Part shown: piece after piece, positions 1 through 5,301 of the stretch
How the letters are laid out: the number at the start of each line of letters is the position of its first letter
Numbering within the stretch: the stretch's first letter is position 1
DNA from: Clostridia bacterium
GTDB taxonomy: Bacteria > Bacillota > Clostridia > Oscillospirales > CAG-272
DNA length: 5,906 bases
Reading direction: 5' to 3'
Assembly: GCA_017407375.1 (NCBI GenBank)
Contig: JAFQWT010000004.1
Coordinates: forward strand, 1-5,906
Position numbers and translations under genes: made by a program
Notes under the pieces: generated by a model
The model's input: the letters and a program-made list of their open reading frames with translations, nothing else
Database searches by the model: none
What the model was told of the DNA's origin: nothing

Positions 1-660
1 ATGCTCATGGTGGTGATGATGGTGATGGGCCTCCTCGGCCAGCTCGGCAAGCACCGCGGCCAGGGTATTGGTCCCCTGGGCGGCCTCCAGGATCTGCCTG
101 CCCGTGAGGCGATCCCACGGTGTTGTTACGATAACGGCATCGGGATTATGCTCACGAAGGAGCGCGACCGAGGCGGCCACGGCCGCCTCACTCATGTCGC
201 CCGTACGCGAGAGGACGATAGCCCCCGCGTGCTCGACCTGGTCACAGAAGAATTCGCCAAAGTTTTTGATATACATGCGGCACTTCTTGGCATCGACCAC
301 CACAGTGGCACTGCCAAGGGCGGCGCCCTCCAGCCCGAGCCCCTGCACGGCGCGGATAACGTCGCTGAGCTTACCGACACCCGAGGGCTCGATAAGGATG
401 CGGTCGGGTGCGTAGTCACGGAGGACGCTCTCCAGCGCCTTACCGAAGTCACCGACAAGACTGCAGCAGATGCAGCCCGAATTCATCTCGTTGATCGTAA
501 CGCCCGCCTCACGGAGGAAGCCGCCGTCAATGCCGATCTCGCCGAATTCGTTTTCAATAAGCACAAGCTTCTCGCCCGCGTAGGCCTCGGCGATCAGCTT
601 TTTGATGAGGGTGGTCTTCCCTGCTCCGAGAAAGCCCGAGAAGATATCGATTTTTGTCAT
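1..660 (-). CDS. CobW/COG0523-family GTPase metallochaperone, partial (C-terminus beyond left edge)
   Basis: A GTPase of the CobW/Zng1/YjiA group, cytoplasmic proteins that use GTP hydrolysis to deliver metals, often zinc, to client enzymes. The 220 visible codons begin at an ATG at 658-660, preceded by an AAGGAAAGG ribosome binding site. Seen in the sequence: Walker A GFLGAGKT (residues 9-16); ENEFGEIGID (36-45); the family CxCC metal site GCICC (62-66); IEPSGVGKLSDV after residue 89, the family's usual E-x-[TS]-G switch region; the G4 region as VLSRTGD (149-155) instead of textbook NKxD; and seven consecutive histidines (212-218), then Glu-His, in the linker before the expected C-terminal domain. 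That domain would lie left of the window. The gene starts 17 bases after the stop of the repeat-protein gene with no terminator between, so the two are probably co-transcribed. Family assignment is firm; the metal and client are unknown. No Zur-like operator was recognised. Confidence 0.95.
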   Translation of the reverse strand, partial: MTKIDIFSGFLGAGKTTLIKKLIAEAYAGEKLVLIENEFGEIGIDGGFLREAGVTINEMNSGCICCSLVGDFGKALESVLRDYAPDRILIEPSGVGKLSDVIRAVQGLGLEGAALGSATVVVDAKKCRMYIKNFGEFFCDQVEHAGAIVLSRTGDMSEAAVAASVALLREHNPDAVIVTTPWDRLTGRQILEAAQGTNTLAAVLAELAEEAHHHHHHHEH

Positions 661-677
661 GGTAATTCCTTTCCTTG

Positions 678-3164
678 TTACGGTGCGCTGAGCGCGAAGA
701 TCAGGGCATTGACAAACCCGCTGAGGGTGTTTTCTCTCCAGTCGGTTCCCAGCTTTGTATTAAGAAGCTCGGGATAGCCCTCATTCAGGACCAGGGCGCC
801 CGAATCCACGAATTCGCCGATCGTGGCCGTGGTCTGGATTCGGTTGACCTCGGTCTCGATCTCGTCAATGGGGGTCTGCGGGTGGAGCAGCTTCATAAAG
901 CCGTCGATGTCACCGCCCGTCTTGGTCTTCCAAGTGCCACCCTCATAATAGCCCTCGTCCTCGGGGGTGAGGGTGCTGCCCGTGGGCGGCGTGTACTCAT
1001 AGGCCAAAACGTCCGCCAGGGTCAGGGAGTGCATTTTGGTATCGATGTCCGAGACCTTGGTGTCAATGATGGCCGCAAGCAGGTGGTTATCGGGCGAAAG
1101 GACGGTATCGTTGTTCACCTCGTCATCGGTATACGCCGAATACCAGACCGTGCCGACCTTGATATAGCCCATGGCGGTACCGATCTCCATACCCTCGATC
1201 TTTGCCGTAATGGTGGTGTCGTCCTCCAGGTCCTTGACACGGAGGTCGGCAAACTCCGCAATAACGCCCGTCGGCGCTTTGCCGTCCTTTTTGAAGACGG
1301 GGACCGCGTCCGTGCCGACGTTCGTATAGCCCATGATCTCGCCGAGGAAGATCTTGTCAACGTCGGTCGAGAGGGTGTTCATTGAGCTTTCCATCAAAAG
1401 GGCGAGAATGCCCGTGGCGGCAACGTTGTTCTCGTCCAGGTACTCATCACCGCTCTTGGTGTAGCCCATGGCATCGGCAAGCGAGAGGGTCTTGACGGCA
1501 TCGTTCAGCTCCGAGACCTTATAGCCCGAGAGCGTGCGGAAGATACCCGTCACCGCCGTTTTTTCGGTGCCGGTGCCCTCATACCATACGCCGCCGTCCA
1601 GCGTGTAGCCCATGGCATCGCCCACGCGGACGCCCTTCACACGGGAGGTGAACTCACTCTCGTTTTCGATATTCTTCAGCTTCATGTCGGCAAATTCGGT
1701 CATAAAGGCGCTGGGCACACTGTCCTCGGCGTCATCGTAATCACCGTCCGAGTTGCCGTCCTTTTTAAAGACGGGGGCCGCGTCCGTGCCGACGTTATCA
1801 AAGCCCATGACCTCACCGAGGTAAAGCGAGTTGATGTCCTCATCAAGCGAGTCGACCGTGCTGCCGAGCAGCGGGCGGACAACGCCCGTGGCGGGGGCAT
1901 TCGTATCCTCGTCACGCCAGATGCCGTCGGTGCCCTCGGTATAGCCCATGACCGTGCCGATCTGCATACCGCGGATCTCGGCGTTCAGGGTCTCCTCGGT
2001 GCGGATCTCGGCCACCGTAAGGGTCGCAAGCTCCGCCGTCATACCCTCGGGCTCGATCTTGTTGCCATTGCTGTCCAGCTCAAAATTGCCGTCGTCGTCT
2101 ACCTTGTAGAATTTATAGACGGGCTCGGTGCCGCTGCCGGGCACCTCCACGCGCTCGTAGCCCATCAGCTCCGCTACGTAAACGTTATCCAGGCGCGAAA
2201 GCAGGTCGGTGTCTCCGAGCTCATTGATCTTGATGCCGACAAGCTCACGGTCGATGCCCGTGGCGGCCTTATCGTCACCGTCACGCCAGATGCCGTCATC
2301 CCCAAGGGTAAAGCCGAGGACGTCACCGAGGTACATATCCTCCATCACGGTGTCAAGGTCAAAGTAGAAGCCGCCATCCTCCATTTTCAGGATATCACCG
2401 AGGGTTTTGTCCGCGAGGGCCTTGTAGAGGACGTTGCCGTCCCCACCCTCCAGGATCACGTCCATCGGGGTACGGTCCAGCGTTTTCTGAAGAACGGCAA
2501 ACCCGTCCTCGGCACCGAGATACTCACCGACGTCAAGGGTGGCGATATAGGACATGATCGTCGGCTCCTCGTCCTCTCCAAGCACGGGATCAACAACACC
2601 GTCCTCCCCCTTTTCCACGGCGATACCCATAAGATCGCCGACGTACACGCCGCCAAACAGCGTGCCGAGCTCCCCGTTCATCAGAAGGTCAAGCGTGCGG
2701 TCACGCATCTTTTCCTGCGCGGCCTCGGGCAGGACGTCCTCCCCGACGAGAGAAAGCACGTTGCCGACGGTGGCGTGCTGCAAGAAGACGTTCAGAACCC
2801 CGTCCTCCGCATAATGCGAGAGGGGCAGGTCCAGCATCTCCGCAGGCACGGCGGCGGTAAGCGACTCGGGCAGGATCACGCCGTAATTGTCCATAAGGTC
2901 GTTAAAGCTGAGCGTGGATAGCTCCGCGGAGACCTGGTTCAGCTCGGTAATAAGCGCTATGAGCGACATTTCCCTGAGGGGGCTGTCCTCCTCCAGAAAG
3001 CCGTCGGCATTGATACCAACGTTATCGATCGTGACCCACGATACCAGGGCATAGATGCCCCCGATCTCAAGGCCGAGCATCAGGGCCATGCCAAGCAGCA
3101 GGGTCAGTATAAAAACAAGGATCCTCCTAAGAAGCGAGGGGCGCTTTACTTTCTTCTCTGCCAT
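678..3164 (-). CDS. Membrane-anchored acidic repeat protein of unknown function (828 aa)
   Basis: I do not recognise a named family. The ATG at 3162-3164 follows an AAGGAGA ribosome binding site at ideal distance. The N-terminus is basic (KKVKRPSLLRR), followed by one hydrophobic segment at about residues 15-42. The rest should therefore lie outside the cell, tethered by this signal-anchor. It is rich in Asp, Glu and Gly and contains no cysteine that I can find. Most of the ectodomain is degenerate repeats anchored on a motif like L-x-[LIV]-[GA]-[DE]-x-[ML]-G-[YF]. The anchor residue falls near 179, 283, 334, 406, 453, 518, 566, 611, 665 and 720, so units run about 45-72 residues. Two unit types alternate: one with GxWxD followed by ATG[IV], the other with VFKKDG followed by a stretch ending EFAD plus [KR]G. 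An EF-hand-like loop sits at residues 469-480. The C-terminus is weakly hydrophobic. It probably heads an operon with the CobW GTPase. A surface scaffold, adhesin or metal-binding role is possible but not shown. Confidence 0.9.
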   Translation of the reverse strand: MAEKKVKRPSLLRRILVFILTLLLGMALMLGLEIGGIYALVSWVTIDNVGINADGFLEEDSPLREMSLIALITELNQVSAELSTLSFNDLMDNYGVILPESLTAAVPAEMLDLPLSHYAEDGVLNVFLQHATVGNVLSLVGEDVLPEAAQEKMRDRTLDLLMNGELGTLFGGVYVGDLMGIAVEKGEDGVVDPVLGEDEEPTIMSYIATLDVGEYLGAEDGFAVLQKTLDRTPMDVILEGGDGNVLYKALADKTLGDILKMEDGGFYFDLDTVMEDMYLGDVLGFTLGDDGIWRDGDDKAATGIDRELVGIKINELGDTDLLSRLDNVYVAELMGYERVEVPGSGTEPVYKFYKVDDDGNFELDSNGNKIEPEGMTAELATLTVAEIRTEETLNAEIRGMQIGTVMGYTEGTDGIWRDEDTNAPATGVVRPLLGSTVDSLDEDINSLYLGEVMGFDNVGTDAAPVFKKDGNSDGDYDDAEDSVPSAFMTEFADMKLKNIENESEFTSRVKGVRVGDAMGYTLDGGVWYEGTGTEKTAVTGIFRTLSGYKVSELNDAVKTLSLADAMGYTKSGDEYLDENNVAATGILALLMESSMNTLSTDVDKIFLGEIMGYTNVGTDAVPVFKKDGKAPTGVIAEFADLRVKDLEDDTTITAKIEGMEIGTAMGYIKVGTVWYSAYTDDEVNNDTVLSPDNHLLAAIIDTKVSDIDTKMHSLTLADVLAYEYTPPTGSTLTPEDEGYYEGGTWKTKTGGDIDGFMKLLHPQTPIDEIETEVNRIQTTATIGEFVDSGALVLNEGYPELLNTKLGTDWRENTLSGFVNALIFALSAP
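1281..1346 (-). repeat. 66-bp internal repeat, copy 2 (in repeat-protein gene)
   Basis: This stretch matches 1755-1820 at about 58 of 66 bases by eye. It encodes residues around 607-628 of the repeat protein, covering LGEIMGYTNVGTDAVPVFKKDG. The two copies lie 474 bp (158 codons) apart and in frame. This is the best-preserved piece of a longer repeat unit whose remainder is visible only at protein level. Confidence 0.85.
1755..1820 (-). repeat. 66-bp internal repeat, copy 1 (in repeat-protein gene)
   Basis: Partner of 1281-1346, encoding residues around 449-470 (LGEVMGFDNVGTDAAPVFKKDG). In this copy the FKKDG is followed directly by an inserted Asp-rich, EF-hand-like loop that the other copy lacks. 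In-frame duplication with later divergence explains the pair. Confidence 0.85.
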
Positions 3165-3197
3165 AACGGTTCTCCTTAATCTGAGGTAATGGGAGCG

Positions 3198-3211
3198 CTT
3201 GCGCGCGCAAG
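3198..3211. repeat. 14-bp perfect palindrome in the leader of the repeat-protein operon
   Basis: CTTGCGCGCGCAAG reads the same on both strands. It lies about 13-26 bases downstream of the predicted transcription start (near 3224) and about 34-47 bases upstream of the ATG. It could be an operator or a small GC-rich hairpin in the leader. Only the symmetry is seen; the role is inferred. Confidence 0.5.
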
Positions 3212-3240
3212 GTATATCACTACAAGATAAAGTATATCAC
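3212..3240 (-). promoter_or_regulatory. 9-bp direct repeat spanning the -10 region (possible operator or duplicated -10)
   Basis: On the minus strand GTGATATAC occurs at 3240-3232 and again at 3220-3212, exactly 20 bases or about two helical turns apart. The first copy contains most of the predicted -10 box. The second copy lies at and just past the expected transcription start. This fits a tandem protein-binding site or a duplicated -10 element. I see no good -35 box for the second copy. Confidence 0.4.
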
Positions 3241-3259
3241 TTCCCGCCGCATTTTGCAA
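3231..3259 (-). promoter_or_regulatory. Sigma-A-type promoter for the repeat protein / CobW operon
   Basis: Minus strand: -35 TTGCAA (3259-3254), a 17-bp spacer, and -10 TATACT (3236-3231) preceded by TGA, an extended -10. Transcription should start near 3224, giving a leader of about 60 bases before the ATG at 3164. The -35 box begins only 8 bp beyond the terminator stem of the upstream antiporter gene. This supports an independent transcription unit. Confidence 0.75.
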
Positions 3260-3267
3260 GGGTTAAA

Positions 3268-3305
3268 GAAAAAGAAAAAGCCGCGAGGGCGGCTTTTTCT
3301 TTTTC
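3268..3305 (-). terminator. Rho-independent terminator of the antiporter gene
   Basis: The 17-bp arms (3268-3284 and 3289-3305) are perfectly complementary around a 4-base loop. The inner stem is GC-rich (GCCGC/GCGGC), and the outer stem is A-rich on one side and U-rich on the other. On the minus strand the U-rich arm follows the GC core, as expected for intrinsic termination. The stem begins 4 bases after the antiporter stop codon. The T-rich arm on the plus strand also allows termination from the other side, but no plus-strand gene ends here. Confidence 0.92.
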
Positions 3306-3309
3306 AAGA

Positions 3310-5070
3310 TCACTCGGCCGAGGGGGCCTTGGCGGCTCTCTTCTTTTCAAAATAGCGAATGCCGAAGACGGTCGCAACCGTGAGGGCCACGCCGACGGGC
3401 AGGGTGAGCCAGGCGATCGGAACGAAGCCCGCAAAGAGGAACATCACAAAGGAGACGGCCGCCACCGTGATGGCATAGGGCAACTGAGTCGCGACGTGGT
3501 TCACGTGGTTGCACTGGGCACCGGCCGAGGCCATGATCGTGGTATCCGAGATGGGCGAGCAGTGGTCGCCGCACACGGCGCCCGCAAGGCAGGCGGAAAC
3601 GCCGACGAAGAAGATGGGATCGGTCTCCGCAAAGATCGCGGTGACGATCGGAATGAGGATACCGAAGGTCCCCCACGAGGTCCCCGTCGAGAAGGAGAGG
3701 AAGCAGGCGACAAGGAAGATAATGGCGGGAAGGAAGCCCTTGAGGCCTTCGGCGGCGCCGGCCATCACGCCCTCAACATAAACGTCTGCGCCAAGGAGAC
3801 CGGTCACGTTCTTCAGGCCGGTCGCAAAGGTGAGGATAAGGATAGCGGGCACCATGGCGATAAAGCCCTGGGGAATACACTTCATCATCTCACCTGCCGT
3901 GATAAGGCGGCGGGCAAGGAAGTAGACGATGACGAAAACAAGAGCAATGATCGAGCCCCACGGGAGCCCCACCGTCGCATCGGTGTCACCGAAGGCGGTC
4001 ACGAAATCGGCACCGGCGAAAAGGCCGCCCACGTAGAGAAGGCCGAAAACGCTGGCCACAATGAGTGCGATGATCGGCACGATAAGGTCCCACACGGTGG
4101 CACGGGAGGTGGCAGGCTCCTCCTCTGCGGCAAGCTCCTTGCCGTCACCGAGGAGATCGCCGCCCTGCGCCTTCACCTCAAAGCCCGCCATTTTACCGTA
4201 GTCATAGCCAAGCACGGCAAGCGTGATGACGAAGACGATCGTCAGGAGCGAGTAGAAGTTGAAGGGGATCGCACGGACGAACAGCTCAATGCCCGACATG
4301 GTCTCGCTCTCCACGGAGCCCGAGACGGCCGCCGCCCACGAGGAGACCGGGGCGATCATGCAAATGGGGGCCGCCGTGGCGTCAATGACGTAGGCGAGCT
4401 TGGCGCGCGAGATCTTGTGCTTATCGGTCAGGGGGCGCATCACGGCGCCGACCGTCAGACAGTTGAAGTAGTCATCAATGAAGATGAGAACGCCGAGGGC
4501 GAAGGTGGCAAGGAGCGCACCGGCGCGAGACTTCACGTGCTTCTCGGCCCATTTGCCGAAGGCCTGGGCACCGCCGGCGCGGTTGAGAATTGCCACGATA
4601 ATACCGAGAATGACGAGGAAGACGAAGATACCGGCAGTCCCCGAGACAGCCGAGATGATGCCCTCACTTACCACGGCGTCAACCGTGCCAGCAAAGGAAA
4701 AGTCAGCCGCAAAAATGCCGCCAAGCACGATACCGATGAAGAGCGAGGAATAGACCTCCTTGGTGATCAGGGCAAGGCCGATGGCCACAATGGGGGGAAC
4801 GAGCGCCATAAAGGTGGCGTAATACATGCTGTCGGCCACAACGCTGCCGGTGCCGGCACAGTCGGCACAAACGCCCGCGGCCTCACAGGAGCCGCATTCC
4901 TCATTGGCGCCAACAATGATGCCAAGGCCGTTACAGTCGGCACAAACGCCGCTGCCGCCGCAGCTGCCGCACTCCACGACCGTATCCTTCGGCAGAAAGA
5001 CGGCCAGCAGAATGACCGCTAGGAGAACAATGGCCAGCGCGGAAAGCTGGATGATCCTCTTTTTTGACAT
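3310..5070 (-). CDS. NhaC-family Na+/H+ antiporter with N-terminal cysteine-rich extension (586 aa)
   Basis: An inner-membrane secondary transporter of the NhaC/MleN type (COG1757, Na_H_antiporter family), expected to exchange Na+ for protons; a related organic-acid exchange cannot be excluded. Family marks seen: LALITKEVYSSLFIG (99-113); FIDDYFNCLTVGAVMRPLTD (197-216), then DATAAP (230-235) and APVSSWAAAVSG (240-251); SFSTGTSWGTFGILIP (459-474); GAVCGDHCSPISDTTIMAS (497-515). Many hydrophobic helices span the chain. A hydrophilic acidic loop lies near 297-323, and a basic tail ends the protein. To my knowledge, relatives usually begin near residue 82. Here about 80 residues are added: a basic start, a membrane helix (6-26), then cysteines at 34, 37, 43, 46, 59, 62, 68 and 71. 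By the positive-inside rule this Cys loop faces outside. The ATG at 5068-5070 follows AGAAAGGA. The gene is a single unit with its own promoter and terminator. The physiological ion is not proven. Confidence 0.93.
   Translation of the reverse strand: MSKKRIIQLSALAIVLLAVILLAVFLPKDTVVECGSCGGSGVCADCNGLGIIVGANEECGSCEAAGVCADCAGTGSVVADSMYYATFMALVPPIVAIGLALITKEVYSSLFIGIVLGGIFAADFSFAGTVDAVVSEGIISAVSGTAGIFVFLVILGIIVAILNRAGGAQAFGKWAEKHVKSRAGALLATFALGVLIFIDDYFNCLTVGAVMRPLTDKHKISRAKLAYVIDATAAPICMIAPVSSWAAAVSGSVESETMSGIELFVRAIPFNFYSLLTIVFVITLAVLGYDYGKMAGFEVKAQGGDLLGDGKELAAEEEPATSRATVWDLIVPIIALIVASVFGLLYVGGLFAGADFVTAFGDTDATVGLPWGSIIALVFVIVYFLARRLITAGEMMKCIPQGFIAMVPAILILTFATGLKNVTGLLGADVYVEGVMAGAAEGLKGFLPAIIFLVACFLSFSTGTSWGTFGILIPIVTAIFAETDPIFFVGVSACLAGAVCGDHCSPISDTTIMASAGAQCNHVNHVATQLPYAITVAAVSFVMFLFAGFVPIAWLTLPVGVALTVATVFGIRYFEKKRAAKAPSAE
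4859..4900 (-). repeat. Cys-module repeat, second copy (CGSC..CADC)
   Basis: This encodes the second four-cysteine unit of the antiporter extension (residues 58-71, C-x2-C-x5-C-x2-C). It matches 4934-4975 with an exact 75-bp offset; the strongest identity is the 17 bases CAGTCGGCACAAACGCC. In this copy the first CxxCxGxG motif is degenerate (CGSCEAAG). Confidence 0.8.
4934..4975 (-). repeat. Cys-module repeat, first copy (CGSC..CADC)
   Basis: This encodes residues 33-46, the first four-cysteine unit. Both CGSCGGSG and CADCNGLG fit the CxxCxGxG pattern of DnaJ-type zinc fingers. The 25-codon offset to the second copy indicates an in-frame tandem duplication. Confidence 0.8.
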
Positions 5071-5106
5071 GATAAAGTCCTTTCTATAAAAAAGAAATGG
5101 GATTCC

Positions 5107-5125
5107 ATGGTAAATATATTACCAT
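5107..5125. promoter_or_regulatory. Inverted repeat over the antiporter -10 box (candidate operator)
   Basis: The 7-bp arms ATGGTAA (5107-5113) and TTACCAT (5119-5125) are separated by 5 bases and overlap the -10 hexamer of the antiporter promoter at 5116-5121. A dimeric repressor bound here would block initiation. The symmetry is seen; the function is inferred. Confidence 0.5.
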
Positions 5126-5144
5126 TGACGGAGCCCCTTGTCAA
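5116..5144 (-). promoter_or_regulatory. Sigma-A-type promoter for the antiporter gene
   Basis: Minus strand: a consensus -35 TTGACA (5144-5139), a 17-bp spacer and -10 TAATAT (5121-5116) preceded by TGG, an extended -10. Transcription should start near 5109, giving a leader of about 39 bases before the ATG at 5070. Confidence 0.82.
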
Positions 5145-5146
5145 TG
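5123..5146. promoter_or_regulatory. Inverted repeat over the antiporter -35 box (candidate operator)
   Basis: The arms CATTGAC (5123-5129) and GTCAATG (5140-5146), with a 10-base spacer, contain the -35 hexamer and overlap the neighbouring inverted repeat by three bases. Together the two repeats cover the whole core promoter. The 17-bp arm-to-arm spacing could suit a dimeric regulator. The symmetry is seen; the function is inferred. Confidence 0.45.
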
Positions 5147-5148
5147 CT

Positions 5149-5170
5149 TTTTTGAGATTTCCCTCAAAAA
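5149..5170. repeat. 8-bp inverted repeat between the divergent promoters
   Basis: The arms TTTTTGAG (5149-5156) and CTCAAAAA (5163-5170) flank a 6-base loop just upstream of the antiporter -35 box. The stem is too A/T-rich and weak to be a convincing terminator. It may be another regulator site or chance in an AT-rich spacer. Confidence 0.3.
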
Positions 5171-5210
5171 TCGCCACCGTGCAAAATAAAAGAAAATTTG
5201 TTTTTCCCCC

Positions 5211-5239
5211 TTGCATCACCGAAAAACCGATGCTATAAT
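5211..5239 (+). promoter_or_regulatory. Sigma-A-type promoter for the GH3 gene
   Basis: Plus strand: -35 TTGCAT (5211-5216), a 17-bp spacer and a perfect -10 TATAAT (5234-5239) preceded by TGC, an extended -10. Transcription should start near 5246, about 30 bases before the chosen GH3 start codon. It is divergent from the antiporter promoter, with about 66 bp between the two -35 boxes. Confidence 0.85.
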
Positions 5240-5252
5240 AAGGACGATCACC

Positions 5253-5301
5253 AAGGAAGGGATGGAAAATGCACGATGACCCAGGTAAAGGATTGGCGTG
5301 A
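5253..5301 (+). promoter_or_regulatory. Translation start region with two tiny overlapping reading frames before/over the GH3 start
   Basis: The Shine-Dalgarno-like AAGGAAGG (5253-5260) is followed by three ATGs in three frames. ATG 5262 gives MENAR and a stop at 5277-5279, which overlaps the GH3 start codon as ATGA. ATG 5269 is best spaced from AAGGAAGG (8 bases) but gives only MHDDPGKGLA, with a stop at 5299-5301. ATG 5276 opens the long GH3 frame and has only a weaker GGAA at 5264-5267, 8 bases upstream. Either the GH3 start is coupled to or limited by the minis, or they are chance. Confidence 0.35.

Noticed and set aside
1..777. Open plus-strand frame (258 codons) opposite the CobW gene
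   Set aside because: The minus strand carries all CobW motifs in order with a good ribosome binding site. The plus frame has no family features and crosses the intergenic gap into the next gene.
675..1385. Open plus-strand frame (236 codons) within the repeat-protein gene
   Set aside because: Antisense to the repeat units, with no ribosome binding site of note. Its openness follows from codon bias on the minus strand.
1281..1820. Spaced similar DNA blocks considered as a CRISPR or mobile-element repeat
   Set aside because: The copies are in frame inside a coding sequence, 474 bp apart, and match at protein level as part of larger repeat units. There are no regular short spacers and no transposase.
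3268..3305. Terminator hairpin considered as a plus-strand terminator or a riboswitch
   Set aside because: No plus-strand gene ends before it, and no aptamer-like structure surrounds it. Its position 4 bases after the antiporter stop fits a simple minus-strand terminator.
3199..5022. Long open plus-strand frame (607 codons) opposite the antiporter gene
   Set aside because: Its product is low-complexity (rich in Gly, Asp, His, Lys, Arg) with no recognisable domain. It mirrors the codon structure of the clearly real antiporter on the other strand and runs through its terminator and cysteine module. It is an antisense shadow of a GC-rich gene.
3310..5070. Direct functional link between the antiporter cysteine module and the CobW GTPase
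   Set aside because: They are in separate transcription units divided by a strong terminator and a new promoter. Shared metal themes alone do not support a joint system.
5149..5170. Inverted repeat as a rho-independent terminator
   Set aside because: The stem is 8 bp and mostly A-T, and it lies upstream of both divergent genes, so there is no transcript to terminate.
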